The translations under genes and the position numbers were made by a program. Source: Hyphomicrobiaceae bacterium (GTDB lineage Bacteria > Pseudomonadota > Alphaproteobacteria > Rhizobiales > Hyphomicrobiaceae). From it: a DNA stretch of 64,000 nt. This document shows positions 46,286 through 56,063 of the stretch, one piece after another (the first letter of the stretch is position 1; each line of letters begins with the position of its first letter). The stretch lies in assembly GCA_020442165.1 (NCBI GenBank), contig JAGRKV010000062.1:1-64000 (forward strand). Reading direction: 5' to 3'. The notes beneath the pieces were generated by a model that did not search any database, was not told the DNA's origin, and saw nothing but the letters and a program-made list of their open reading frames with translations.

Positions 46286-46628
46286 CTATGGGTGATACCT
46301 CGGGGACTCCGCGGTCGCGGATGTCTCGGGAGCGGAAGTGAACCTCGCCTGTTCGAGGACCCGCGTGAAGGCAGCAATTGGCCCTGAGCTGTCGATTTGA
46401 CTTTGGCCGTTGACGGTCAGCTTCCGAGTGGCAAGCAGACCTAAACCGAATTTTGCGTCCGCTGGTCGAGTCTAACCGGACGCGATGCGGCGATGCCAAT
46501 GAAGCTCACTTTTGACCCTGAGCGGAACTGTGACTGCGGATTATAGCCCACAATCATCTGCTACACTGCGTCGGTCAAATAAGTAGGTCAACTGACATCG
46601 ACATCCCGACCGCGCAGATGGAAATCGC
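46286..46628. other. 343-bp gap with no gene
   Basis: Short frames on both strands lack family resemblance. Segments such as the one around 46370-46450 have the look of degenerate intergenic debris. No RNA gene or strong terminator was found. Confidence 0.4.
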
Positions 46629-47843
46629 ATGGAAGCAGTCATTTTTTTGGTTGGCATTCTGATCCTATTCGGCATCCTTGTTGTGCCGCTTTCCCGAAGG
46701 ATCGGTGCGCCGATACTACTTATCGTTCTCGCGACCGGTATGTTCCTTGGCGAGGACGGCCCAGTTGCCATCCAGTTCAACGACTATTCGTCCGCATATG
46801 CCCTCGGCAGCGTTGCCTTGGCTATAATCTTGTTTGCGGGTGGACTTGAGACGGAAGTATACAAGACCAGAGGCGCGCGAATGCCGGCGGTACTGCTTGC
46901 GACATTCGGAGTCTTGATAACTGCGGTGGTGGTTGGCGTTTTCGCCACTCGCGTCATCGGTATGCCGCTTGAAGTGGGCCTGCTGCTCGGAGCGGTAGTT
47001 GCGTCGACTGATGCGGCTGCAACATTTCTGCTCATCCAGCAAAGCGGCGTTGGAATTTCTAACCGCTTGAAGAATACACTGATACTAGAATCGGGATTGA
47101 ATGATCCTGTTGCGATCTTCTTGACCTTCATGCTGACGGCGTTGGTGGACGCGGGCGCCAAAGTATCAACGGAGAGCCTTCTTGGATCATTGCCACTGCT
47201 CGCAAACCAGATCGGCTTTGGTCTCACGCTAGGTGTTGCTGGCGGCTGGGTTTCGGCCGCCCTTATCGACCGCATTACGCTGCCACAAGGATTGTATCCG
47301 CCGTTGTCGCTGGTTTGCGGTTTGATCGTCTACTCGGGAACAGCTTTAACCGGCGGCAGTGGCTTTCTGGCGGTGTACATATGCGGCCTTATCATTGCGT
47401 ACCGCGCGAAGCGGCCAATTGAACGCATCCTCCATTTTAATGAGGGATTGCAGTGGCTCAGTCAGATCCTATTATTCCTGATGCTTGGGCTTCTCGTTAC
47501 GCCTAGCAATCTCGTTTCCAAGCTTCCTCAGGCACTGCTATTAGCGGCTGCACTCATATTTGTCGCCCGTCCCATCGCTGTTTTGGTTTGCGCTGCTCCG
47601 TTTGGCTTTCGCATCAAAGAAACCATATTTTTGGGCTGGGTGGGCTTGCGCGGAGCTGTCCCTATTTTCCTTGCGATAGTCCCAGTCATCACTCCGGGAC
47701 CGGTCACCGTCGACTTCTTCAATATCGTGTTCGTCGTGGTTGTGGCGTCTCTGCTTCTACAAGGTTCGACGATATCGCATGTCGCTCGATTGCTTGGGCT
47801 GGTACCGCCGACACCAAAAGATGATCCAAGAGGACATGCGTAG
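46629..47843 (+). CDS. CPA1-family cation/proton antiporter (NhaP2/CvrA-like, short)
   Basis: The 404-residue protein is an inner-membrane antiporter with about 12 helices. Core motifs are ASTDAAATFLL and LESGLNDPVAI, which carries the conserved Asp pair of the transport site. Helix I (FLVGILILFGILVVPLSRR) has no cleavable signal. Homologues such as NhaP2/CvrA exchange K+ or Na+ for H+ and carry a C-terminal TrkA_C or CorC-type regulatory region of 100-180 residues. Here the protein ends right after the membrane part, so regulation by nucleotide or ion binding may be lost. It is a single gene in the island cargo. Confidence 0.85.
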   Translation: MEAVIFLVGILILFGILVVPLSRRIGAPILLIVLATGMFLGEDGPVAIQFNDYSSAYALGSVALAIILFAGGLETEVYKTRGARMPAVLLATFGVLITAVVVGVFATRVIGMPLEVGLLLGAVVASTDAAATFLLIQQSGVGISNRLKNTLILESGLNDPVAIFLTFMLTALVDAGAKVSTESLLGSLPLLANQIGFGLTLGVAGGWVSAALIDRITLPQGLYPPLSLVCGLIVYSGTALTGGSGFLAVYICGLIIAYRAKRPIERILHFNEGLQWLSQILLFLMLGLLVTPSNLVSKLPQALLLAAALIFVARPIAVLVCAAPFGFRIKETIFLGWVGLRGAVPIFLAIVPVITPGPVTVDFFNIVFVVVVASLLLQGSTISHVARLLGLVPPTPKDDPRGHA

Positions 47844-48181
47844 TCGACCAAGACAGACGTCTCCTCCTGGCCCCCAACGGACTCTCCGCCGGTGCGCAAC
47901 GGATGCGTGGCCTTGAATGCCGAACTTATAGCCACTTGATAATTGCTGCGGTGCAACTGGTAGTGTTGCAGCGGATGGTACCTTCCTGGCCGACATCGAG
48001 CACCGCAGGTAGCTCTCCCTAGCGAAGCAGTATTTCGCGAAGCCCCAATCCGTCTGATCGCTTCCGTTCTCTCATTGTCGCAAACCAATTTTCCTTTCCC
48101 GATCACCGCGCTTGGGTTTTACTGTCGCGGACGACCGCGCCCTGCTCGCAGAACCAAAGATAAGAATTAGGGAGGAAACCC
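47844..48181. other. 338-bp gap upstream of the molybdoenzyme gene
   Basis: No convincing gene is present. GGGAGG lies just before the oxidoreductase start at the right end. Likely holds the promoter of that gene; no operator could be identified. Confidence 0.4.
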
Positions 48182-50308
48182 ATGAACGAGCGTGTCTCGA
48201 AAACGACCTTTTTTGGAGGCTGCCCGCACGACTGCCCCGATACATGCTCGATGCTGTTCGATGTGGAAGGGGGCAAGTTGAAGGGCGTGCGCGGCAATCC
48301 CGATCATCCCATGACGCGCGGCGGTCTGTGCGTAAAGCTCAAAGACTACGAAGCACGCCACTACCACCCGGATCGTGTGCTCTATCCGTTGCGACGGACG
48401 GGACCGAAGGGATCGAAACAATTCGAGCGTATCAGCTGGGACGAGGCGCTCGATGAAATCGTGACGCGCTGGAAGGCGATCATTGCCGAACATGGGCCGC
48501 AGGCCATCGCTCCCTACAGCTACCTCGGGCACCAGGGATTGGTGCACGGCCTCAATGGCGGCGACGCCTTCTTCAACCGTCTTGGCGCAACGGTCATGGA
48601 GCGCACTTTCTGCGGCGAGGGTTCATGCACGGCTTGGCTGTTGACCCTCGGTCCGACGGCGGGTGTCGATCCGGAAAGCTACATCCATTCGAAGTACATC
48701 GTAATCTGGGCGTGCAATTCGGTTTCCACCAACCTGCATCACTGGGCGATCGTCAAGGAAGCGCAGAAGGCCGGCGCCAAGGTTGTGGTGATCGATGCCT
48801 ACAGGTCGCGGACGGCGAAGGAGGCGGACTGGCACATTTGTCCCAAGCCGGGTACCGACGGGGCGCTCGCGATGGCACTCATCAACTCGATCATCGAGCA
48901 AGGGCTCGTCGATCAGGATTACGTCTACAACTACACCATGGGCTTTGAGGCTCTAAAAGAGCGTGCCTCGTCCCGCACGCCGGACTGGGCTTCCGAGATC
49001 ACCGGAATTGCGGCTGACGATATCCGCAAGTTGGCACGTGAACTCGCGACGGCCCAGCCGGCGGCGATCCGCATCGGCGTTGCGCTTGAACGTCACCACG
49101 GCGGAGGTCAAACCATTCGCGCGGTGACTTGCATCCCAGCCTTGACGGGGGCGTGGCGGCACGTTGGTGGCGGTATTACGCAGTTCCCGGTCTGGGAACA
49201 TCCCTACAAATTCGACGTCATCTGCCGGCCAGATCTCATTCCGGAAGGTACGCAGGTGGTCAACAACCTGCAGATCGGCCGGGCGCTGATGGGCGAACTG
49301 GATTTGAAGGTGCCGATCAAGTCCATGATGTGCTGGAACTCCAATCCCGTTACGCAGGCGCCTGAAACCGACAAGATCGTGGAAGGCCTGAAGCGCGATG
49401 ACTTGTTCCTGGTCTCAGCCGAGCACTTCATCTCAGACACCGCATCATATGCGGACATCGTTCTGCCCGCATCGATGGGTGCGGAGATGGAGGACATGAT
49501 ACTGTCGTGGGGGCATCTCTACCTGACCTACAATGCCAAATGCGTCGACTCTCCCGGCGAGGCCATTCCAAATAACGAGATCTTCCGTCGACTGGCGGCC
49601 CGCCTCGGCTTTGAAGATGAAAATTTCAAGTGGTCGGACTCGGAGTGCCTGGAGCACTACGTCGATTGGGACTCACCTGCTTGTGAGGGTATCGATCTGG
49701 CATACCTGCGTGAGCACGGCTTTGCGCGACTGAAGGTCGGCACGAAAGACGACCGGGCGCCGCACAGGGAAGGCAACTTTCCGACTGCAACGGGCAAGTG
49801 CATGCTTGAGGTACCCAATGCGACGAACTTCGTCGCGGGGCCGTTCCGGCAAATGTATGAAGGCTTCCAGCCGGGCGAACCGATCGATTCGCTGCCGGAT
49901 TACACGCCGCCGCGGGAATCTCCAGCCAGCAATCCCCTGCTTGCAGAAAAGTTCCCGCTCAACATCGTCTCGCCAAAGAGCCACGGCTTCCTCAACTCGT
50001 GCTACGCCAACATGGAACACAAGATCAAAGGCCAGGGCGAGCAGTTTGTGTTGATCCACAAAGTGGATGCGGACTCGCGTGGGATCGTCGATGGCGACCG
50101 GGTGAAGGTCGCCAACATGCGCGGAGCATTCAAGGGCGTGGCGCGGATCTCCGACGACGTCAATCCGGGCATTGTCGTGGCGACCCTCGGCTATTGGCGC
50201 CAGCTCAATGAGGGTACGGTCAATTCCATAAGCTCCGCCGAGTTCACCGATATGGGGCATGCTCCATCGTTTTCGGACAACCTCGTTCAAGTCAGCCGGG
50301 CTAATTGA
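48182..50308 (+). CDS. Molybdopterin-dependent oxidoreductase (MopB, DMSO reductase superfamily)
   Basis: The 708-residue protein has a [4Fe-4S] motif C14-x3-C18-x3-C22 and C50, then a bis-MGD-binding MopB core (TFCGEGSCTAWLLT, YIVIWACNSVSTN, MCWNSNPVTQAP). The C-terminal domain has FPLNIVSPKSHGFLNSCYAN. There is no Tat signal, so it should work in the cytoplasm. The usual electron-transfer partner subunits are absent, so the acceptor is unknown. In family terms it sits among the formate-dehydrogenase/nitrate-reductase-like proteins; the substrate cannot be predicted. GGAGG is at a normal distance from the ATG. It is island cargo. Confidence 0.85.
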   Translation: MNERVSKTTFFGGCPHDCPDTCSMLFDVEGGKLKGVRGNPDHPMTRGGLCVKLKDYEARHYHPDRVLYPLRRTGPKGSKQFERISWDEALDEIVTRWKAIIAEHGPQAIAPYSYLGHQGLVHGLNGGDAFFNRLGATVMERTFCGEGSCTAWLLTLGPTAGVDPESYIHSKYIVIWACNSVSTNLHHWAIVKEAQKAGAKVVVIDAYRSRTAKEADWHICPKPGTDGALAMALINSIIEQGLVDQDYVYNYTMGFEALKERASSRTPDWASEITGIAADDIRKLARELATAQPAAIRIGVALERHHGGGQTIRAVTCIPALTGAWRHVGGGITQFPVWEHPYKFDVICRPDLIPEGTQVVNNLQIGRALMGELDLKVPIKSMMCWNSNPVTQAPETDKIVEGLKRDDLFLVSAEHFISDTASYADIVLPASMGAEMEDMILSWGHLYLTYNAKCVDSPGEAIPNNEIFRRLAARLGFEDENFKWSDSECLEHYVDWDSPACEGIDLAYLREHGFARLKVGTKDDRAPHREGNFPTATGKCMLEVPNATNFVAGPFRQMYEGFQPGEPIDSLPDYTPPRESPASNPLLAEKFPLNIVSPKSHGFLNSCYANMEHKIKGQGEQFVLIHKVDADSRGIVDGDRVKVANMRGAFKGVARISDDVNPGIVVATLGYWRQLNEGTVNSISSAEFTDMGHAPSFSDNLVQVSRAN

Positions 50309-50764
50309 TCCTGTCCTGCTTATGGGGCCGTCGCAAAGCAGGTGTGGAGAAATGGTTAGCTGAGCCTGCGCCACGAGTGCGGAAAAAGCAGAATGGTGCA
50401 GTAAATATGCTGAAGTGCAGGTAGTTGGTCATCTTTGCGGGAAGAGTTGCGTCGCGGTACGAGAACCGCTCCGGGGTAAGGGGCTCCCGTCAACACGGTC
50501 TGCACGGTAGGGCCGTGGCCCAGTAAGCTGCGTCGCAGCAAATTTCTATACGTCCTTATTATACGAACAACACACTGTGGCTGATCGTCTTGGTCAAGTC
50601 TATGGCGCTGTTGGCCCGAGGCTAACCTGAGTTGCGCTCGGATCGGCGTCGGCAATAGGGGGGCAAGCAGAAGCTCTGGCATTGCGATGGCAGTTGCTGA
50701 GGGGAAAGCCGACGCAGCCAACCCGCCTCTAGATCGACGAGATTGACCCCAAGCTGCCATTTGG
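50309..50764. other. 456-bp gap without a gene
   Basis: No protein-like frame or RNA feature is supported between the oxidoreductase and the convergent LysR gene. Frames on the minus strand here are not family-like. Confidence 0.4.
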
Positions 50765-51673
50765 CTAGGAGCCACGCGACGGGGCTCGATATCGTACGGC
50801 GTCGGTAAACAGCTTGAATGCTGGCGAGGCATGGCGCCGGTTCGGATAATAGAGGTGGTAGCCAGGCAGCGGCGGCGTCCATGTGCCGAGAACGGACATT
50901 AGACGCCGAGCCTTCACGTCGCCTATGACTTGATCCATCGGCAAGTACGCAAGGCCGAGCCCCTCCAATGCTGCGTCCCGGATGAGGTCGATTGTATTGA
51001 GGTTGAGCTGACCATCGACAGTAACACGCTTCTCGCGCCCCCGCTGTACGAGGCGCCACGCATTGAGCGTTCCCGATGTCGGCAGTTTCAGATTAATGCA
51101 GCGGTGCTCGACAAGTTCGTCTGGCGTCTTCGGCTCGGCGCGGCGGCGGAAGTACTTGGGTGCGCCGACGATGGCCATCGGAATGTCCGCGCCGATGCGA
51201 ACGGCAATCATGTCCTTGGCGACCTGCTCGCCCAACCGAACGCCCGCATCGAAGCGCTCCGTTACGATGTCTGCCAATCCGTAGTCGACGATCAACTCTA
51301 CCTTGATGTCCGGATAGGCAGGGAGAAGCTTGCTTAGCGCCGGAAGCAGGATGGTCTTGGCCGCGTGCTCGACAGTCGTAATGCGAATTGCCCCGGCGGG
51401 CCTGTCACGGAACTCGCTGAGTTCAGTTATGCGCTGATCAAGATCGTGGAGCATAGGCGAAAGCGACTGAACGAGGCGCTCGCCAGCCTCGGTCGCCGCA
51501 ACGCTACGCGTGGTGCGTGTCAGTAGCCGCACACCAAGGCGCTGTTCAAGTCGTCTCACGATCTGGCTCAGTGCAGACTGCGACATGCCGAGCCTGGCAG
51601 CAGCCCGTGTGAAGTTCCGCTCCTCGGCCACCACGACGAGTGCAGTTAGGTCGGCCATGTCTTCGCGGCGCAT
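50765..51673 (-). CDS. LysR-family transcriptional regulator
   Basis: The 302-residue protein has the LysR winged helix (LTALVVVAEERNFTRAAARLGMSQSALSQ, about 10-38, ending in IVRRLEQRLGV) and a periplasmic-binding-like effector domain. It is divergent from the two hydrolase genes, with 102 bp between, as expected for a regulator of that pair. The effector probably is a substrate or product of those hydrolases. Either of two ATG codons at the start could be used. Confidence 0.9.
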   Translation of the reverse strand: MRREDMADLTALVVVAEERNFTRAAARLGMSQSALSQIVRRLEQRLGVRLLTRTTRSVAATEAGERLVQSLSPMLHDLDQRITELSEFRDRPAGAIRITTVEHAAKTILLPALSKLLPAYPDIKVELIVDYGLADIVTERFDAGVRLGEQVAKDMIAVRIGADIPMAIVGAPKYFRRRAEPKTPDELVEHRCINLKLPTSGTLNAWRLVQRGREKRVTVDGQLNLNTIDLIRDAALEGLGLAYLPMDQVIGDVKARRLMSVLGTWTPPLPGYHLYYPNRRHASPAFKLFTDAVRYRAPSRGS

Positions 51674-51775
51674 TTATCATCTCACTTATAGGCATATGCA
51701 TATTTAAGCATCTTATCTCTAGCCGGGCAACGCGCTAACTTCTACGCCAAGCAACGGCGAAAGGAGATCGAATGA
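51674..51775. promoter_or_regulatory. Divergent LysR/hydrolase control region
   Basis: The AT-rich stretch 51680-51720 contains the palindrome GCATATGC at 51692-51699 and a loose CTTA...TAAG dyad (51685-51708). LysR boxes are T-N11-A dyads in such spacers, and this one fits roughly. AGGAG precedes the hydrolase start. Confidence 0.4.
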
Positions 51776-52720
51776 ATGAAGTCCGTGAAGATTAAGAACC
51801 ACGACATGATGTGGGACATCGCTGCCGACATTCGCTTTCCGCCGAATTTCGACGAGAAGCTGCGTTACCCAGTTGTCGTCAGCGTCCATCCGTTTGGAAG
51901 CTGCAAGGAACAGACATCGGGCAACGTCTACGGTGAGGCGCTTGCCCGCGAAGGGTTCGTCGTCATCGCTTTCGACGCAAGCTTCCAAGGCGAAAGTGGC
52001 GGCACACCGCGCTTCATCGAGAGCCCCACTCAGCGCGTTCAGGATATCAGCCACGTCATCGACTACGCCGTGACGTTGCCTTACGTTGACGCTGATAGGA
52101 TTGGCGTGATCGGCGTATGTGGCGGTGGTGGATATGCGCTGAGCGCAACATTGACCGAAAAGCGCATTAAGGCCGTCGTGGGCATCACGCCTGTCAATAT
52201 CGGACGTCTCTTCCGCGAGGGATTCAGCAACTACGATCCTATCGGTGCGCTCGAAGCCATGGCTGCACAGCGCACGGCCGAGGCGCGCGGAGGAGACCTT
52301 CAAGTCAACGAGCTGCTGCCTGCCAGCCCCGAGGTGGCAAAGCAGAACGGACTTACCGAGCGCGACGTCTTCGAGGCGACCGATTACTACAAAACCCCTC
52401 GCGGACAGAAGCAGGGAGGTGCGACCCAAATGCTTTTCTCGCACGCGCAGAACACACTGGGCTGGGATGCATTCGGCTTTGCCGAGACACTTATGACCCA
52501 ACCGATGATGGTCGTAATTGGCCAGAAGGTCGGAGCTTTCGGCGCCTATCGCGATGGAATGGAGATTTACGGCCGCTCCACGGCGGCGAAAGACAGGCAG
52601 CTCGTCGAGCTGAGCGATTGGTCGCACTACGACATCTACGACATGACCGAACCAGTTGGCTTAGCTCTGGAAAAAATGCTGCCGTTCCTCAAAGGGCATC
52701 TTTCACTGCGCAACACCTGA
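51776..52720 (+). CDS. Alpha/beta hydrolase (dienelactone-hydrolase-like), copy 1
   Basis: The 314-residue protein is an alpha/beta hydrolase. The nucleophile elbow reads GVCGGGG, so Cys replaces the usual Ser. The acid is probably Asp in the region after MMVVIGQKVG, and the His is in DWSHYDIYD. DLH-type hydrolases use Cys. It has no signal peptide. Its substrate is unknown; an ester or lactone is likely. A second gene with the same Cys elbow follows after 42 bp, so the two form an operon under the divergent LysR. Confidence 0.85.
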   Translation: MKSVKIKNHDMMWDIAADIRFPPNFDEKLRYPVVVSVHPFGSCKEQTSGNVYGEALAREGFVVIAFDASFQGESGGTPRFIESPTQRVQDISHVIDYAVTLPYVDADRIGVIGVCGGGGYALSATLTEKRIKAVVGITPVNIGRLFREGFSNYDPIGALEAMAAQRTAEARGGDLQVNELLPASPEVAKQNGLTERDVFEATDYYKTPRGQKQGGATQMLFSHAQNTLGWDAFGFAETLMTQPMMVVIGQKVGAFGAYRDGMEIYGRSTAAKDRQLVELSDWSHYDIYDMTEPVGLALEKMLPFLKGHLSLRNT

Positions 52721-52762
52721 AGGCAGAGACAACAACCTGTTACACATCCGGAGACATCTACA

Positions 52763-53686
52763 ATGAACAAGGTCAGCTTCCCGAACTCGAACAATACCAA
52801 CATCACCATGTCTGCCGTGGTCAACGTCCCGGAAGGCTTCGACAAGAACCGCAAATATCCGGCGATTGTCGTCTCGCATCCGGGCGGCGGCGTGAAGGAG
52901 CAGACGGCGGGCACGTATGCAAGGAAGCTTGCCGAACACGGCTTCGTCACCATCGCTTACGATGCATCCTATCAGGGCGAGAGCACCGGTGAGCCGCGCC
53001 AACTTGAGAACCCACATATCCGCACAGAAGACGTAAGCGCCGTCATCGACTATCTGACAACGCTGCCTTATGTGGACACGGACCGGATTGGCGCGATGGG
53101 TATTTGCGCGGGCGCTGGCTACACAGCCAATGCTGCGATCAACGACCCACGCATCAAAGCCGTCGGCACTGTCAGCCTCGTCAACATCGGTCAGATGTTC
53201 CGGAACGGCTGGGAGAACAACGTCAAAGATGCGCAGGCTTCGCCCTACATCAAGGCAGGATCGGACGCGCGCACGGCAGATGCATCGGGTACGGCGCCGG
53301 CAACGATTCCGCTGGCGCCAATGAAAGAATCCGATGCACCCAATGAAGAGCTGCGTCAGGCATGGGAGTACTACCACACACCCCGCGCAGAATTCTGCAC
53401 GGCCCCGGGCTTCGCGACCGCCCGCAGCCTCACGCAGATCATCACCTACGATGCGTTCCACAAGGCCGAGGCGTTCCTCACCCAGCCGCTGCTTGTTGTT
53501 GTGGGTTCAAAGGCTGGCAGCAAATGGATGAGTGACGACATGATCGCGAGAGCGGCCAGCGCTGATAAGCAGATGCATGTTGTCGATGGGGCGAACCACA
53601 TGGACCTCTACGACGGAGAAAAAGAGATTGGTGAGGCGGTGAGCGTGCTTGCACCGTTCTTCGATAAACGGCTGGTGGCCGGGTAG
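52763..53686 (+). CDS. Alpha/beta hydrolase (dienelactone-hydrolase-like), copy 2
   Basis: The 307-residue protein resembles the preceding one along its whole length (YDASYQGESTGEPR; VIDYLTTLPYVDTDRIG). The elbow is GICAGAGY, again with Cys, and the catalytic His is likely in GANHMDLYD. The pair are diverged paralogues, which suggests sequential or complementary substrates. It has no signal peptide. Confidence 0.85.
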   Translation: MNKVSFPNSNNTNITMSAVVNVPEGFDKNRKYPAIVVSHPGGGVKEQTAGTYARKLAEHGFVTIAYDASYQGESTGEPRQLENPHIRTEDVSAVIDYLTTLPYVDTDRIGAMGICAGAGYTANAAINDPRIKAVGTVSLVNIGQMFRNGWENNVKDAQASPYIKAGSDARTADASGTAPATIPLAPMKESDAPNEELRQAWEYYHTPRAEFCTAPGFATARSLTQIITYDAFHKAEAFLTQPLLVVVGSKAGSKWMSDDMIARAASADKQMHVVDGANHMDLYDGEKEIGEAVSVLAPFFDKRLVAG

Positions 53687-53763
53687 GCGCGTCAGGTCTG
53701 CGTAGCCATTGGGTCGGAGCTGAAATTAGCTCCGGCCATTTCTAGGGTAGCATGTCTCCTTCT

Positions 53764-55412
53764 GGTCGATGCTGTCGAAAAAGTCGGCTGTCGGTTCTGA
53801 CTGGCCTCGGCCGTTGATTGATGCCGATTTTTCCTGATGGGTTGCCACTTGGAGCGGGTCAACATCCGTTACGTTGCGAACTCTGACGCGCTACGCGAAC
53901 TCACGCGACGGCGAGGTCGGGCGGCGGTTTGACGAGGCGCAGCGCTAGCGTCTTCAGGTTCTGGACGATAGCCGCGAGAAGGAACTCATCGCGGGCACCG
54001 GAGAGGCCGCGCAGCCGCAATCGCTCGAAGCCATGGTGGGTCTTCAAGTGCGCGAAGCGCATCTCAACGCGCTTTCGCTCATCGCGCGACCGCAGGAACG
54101 CCTTCGTCTTCATCTTGGCGCGCGCAACCTCGCGGGCGTCCTCGTCGACGTCTCTGGACACGTAGCGCAGCGGTGCCTTCGGGCAGCATTGCTCTTTCAG
54201 TCGACAACTGCGGCAATCCTCAAGGGTGGCGCGATAGCGTAGTGTTGTCCCGTCATGCACTGTTCCCGTCGATCGCAATGGCCGACCTGCCGGACATATG
54301 TAGACGCCGCTGCGCCGATCCCATCGGAAGTCGGACCGTGAGAACGTGCCATCGTCCCGCGCGCTCTTGTCCCACACCGGGATGTGTGGCGTGATCCGCT
54401 TCTCCTTGACGAGCCAGCCGAGGAAGCGGCCGATCCCGTAAGCTGTGTCAGCAGCAAGCCGCTTGGGTCTCAGATCAAAGCACCGCTCGGTACGGTCGAT
54501 CATCGTTCTCGTCGCCTCAACCTCGTCGTAGGTGCGGGCCGGCGTTGCCTCGACATCAACGATGACCGCATGCTCGATATCGATGAGGTAGTTGAGGCCA
54601 TACCCGAACTGCACCCGCTTGTTGGCTTTGGCCGTCCAGGCCGATGCGGGATCGGACGGTGAGATCACCTTCGGTGCCTTGCGATCGGTCTGGCGGCGGC
54701 GCGGCTGTTCGGGGCCGCCGTCATCATTACCGGCATCGTGTACCGTGACGGCCGGCGGGTCGGCCTCCATCGCGGCGAGGTACTCCGCCACGGCCCGCTT
54801 CTGTCGCTGCCTGTCCGTCCAGTCGATCTCATCGGGCGGCACGCCGTGATAGCGGCTGGCGTTGGCCTCGAGCACGCTGGCATCGACGGCAAAGCCCTCG
54901 CCCTTCACGAGCCCCATGGCCATCGCCGACCAGACGACACGCTCGAAGATGTAGCGCAGCACGTCGCTCTCTCGGAAGCGGCCGAGCCGGTTGGCTGAGA
55001 ACGTTGAGTGGTGCGGGATCGCGTCGTCGAGATCGAGCTTGCAGAACCAGCGGTAGGCGAGATGCAGTTGAACCTCCTGGCACAGGCGGCGCTCGGAGCG
55101 GATGCCGTAGCAATAGCCCACGAGGAGCATCCGGATCATGAGCTCGGGGTCGACCGAGGGCCGGCCAATGTCGCTGTAGAAAGGTTCCAGCTCCTTGTGG
55201 AGATCGGCGAGTGCTGCGGTGACAAACACGTTCATCCGCCGCAACAGGTGGTTCTCAGGAATACGATCCTCGAGCCAGAATTCGTAGAAGAGCTTGCCCT
55301 GATCCCGCGTCCGCCGCCCCATCATCGCCGCGCCCTCCAATATCGAAGACCTCTGCGACAACGGAATCAGCGTTCGCCCGCCCTCTCAACTTCTTTTTCG
55401 ACAGCATCGGCC
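53764..55412 (-). mobile_element. IS1182-family insertion sequence
   Basis: The ends are inverted repeats of 20 bp with one mismatch: GG[TC]CGATGCTGTCGAAAAAG at 53764-53783 and its complement at 55393-55412. Total length is about 1.65 kb, with one transposase gene inside. I could not identify a target duplication. It lies between the hydrolase pair and the duplicated DUF5681 module. Confidence 0.8.
53901..55325 (-). CDS. IS1182-family transposase
   Basis: The 474-residue transposase has an N-terminal DUF772 domain (PSVDPELMIRMLLVGYCYGI) and a DDE domain with FAVDASVLEANASRY, LAADTAYGIGRFL and the C-terminal Glu region. A cysteine-rich insert (CPAGRPL ... CRSCRLKEQCC) probably binds zinc. It appears intact. 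GGAGG eight bases before the ATG at 55325 fixes the start; the frame is open to 55361. A second ATG follows at once. Confidence 0.92.
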   Translation of the reverse strand: MMGRRTRDQGKLFYEFWLEDRIPENHLLRRMNVFVTAALADLHKELEPFYSDIGRPSVDPELMIRMLLVGYCYGIRSERRLCQEVQLHLAYRWFCKLDLDDAIPHHSTFSANRLGRFRESDVLRYIFERVVWSAMAMGLVKGEGFAVDASVLEANASRYHGVPPDEIDWTDRQRQKRAVAEYLAAMEADPPAVTVHDAGNDDGGPEQPRRRQTDRKAPKVISPSDPASAWTAKANKRVQFGYGLNYLIDIEHAVIVDVEATPARTYDEVEATRTMIDRTERCFDLRPKRLAADTAYGIGRFLGWLVKEKRITPHIPVWDKSARDDGTFSRSDFRWDRRSGVYICPAGRPLRSTGTVHDGTTLRYRATLEDCRSCRLKEQCCPKAPLRYVSRDVDEDAREVARAKMKTKAFLRSRDERKRVEMRFAHLKTHHGFERLRLRGLSGARDEFLLAAIVQNLKTLALRLVKPPPDLAVA

Positions 55413-55510
55413 CTGAGCAGACTCTCAAGGTTACGTCGCCTCAGGTCCGTTTCTAGTGGCGAAGCAGACTGTCCTGGTCATGGCGCAGCATCCGGAACCT
55501 CCGCCACTTC

Positions 55511-55651
55511 GCGAACGAAGCGAAAGATGCGAAATATGTCAGCTCCGGCCCCACATTACTTCGCACAATTCGGTTCTTTCGCAGATCCACGGAAACACGC
55601 TGCTAGCCCAGAGTCGAACCGACGGAGATGCCCACCAAGATAAGGACCACG
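55511..55651 (+). repeat. Degenerate duplicate of the DUF3987-end / inverted-repeat region
   Basis: The 26 bases at 55511-55536 are identical to 39684-39709, the end of the DUF3987 gene. A right-hand arm (CTTTCGCAG near 55575) is a decayed version of the one at 39784-39799. This shows that the module upstream of DUF5681 was duplicated and then decayed. Confidence 0.65.
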
Positions 55652-56063
55652 ATGATAGCTGCCGACAAGAGCACGCAATAGATGCGCTAGTCCCCTCGCC
55701 CGCGCCAACTGATCAGCAGATCATCGTCCGCTGGTAACAGTAATGAGAACAGCGACTCGACCTAGAGACCCACCCTTTGAAAAAGGGGTCTCTGGCAGCC
55801 CTCGCGGCCGTCCAAATCGGAATCACGACGTTGCCGAACTGGCGCGCAAGCACTCTGCCGATGCGATTGCAACTATCGCCGCCATCATGGTGGATGCCAG
55901 CTTCTCCCCATCAACGCGCGTCATGGCTGCCAACGCTCTGCTCGACCGGGGCTTTGACCGCCCACCCCAGTCGTTTGATCTCAATCACCCGATTAGTCTG
56001 GCCGATGAGTTTGAGAACTTTCATCGCACGGTTTCATCAAGGCGTGGGGCGGAGAGCCTCTGA
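55652..56063 (+). pseudogene. DUF5681 protein, copy 2, N-terminus broken
   Basis: Aligned with copy 1, the start is ATG at 55652, but a TAG at 55679 and a second stop soon after break the first third. From ATG at 55743 the frame is open for 106 residues and keeps FEKGVSGSPRGRPNR, ELARKHSADAIATIAAIM and VMAANALLDRGFD. A shortened product could be made if that ATG is used. It probably reflects an older insertion of the same module. Confidence 0.6.
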
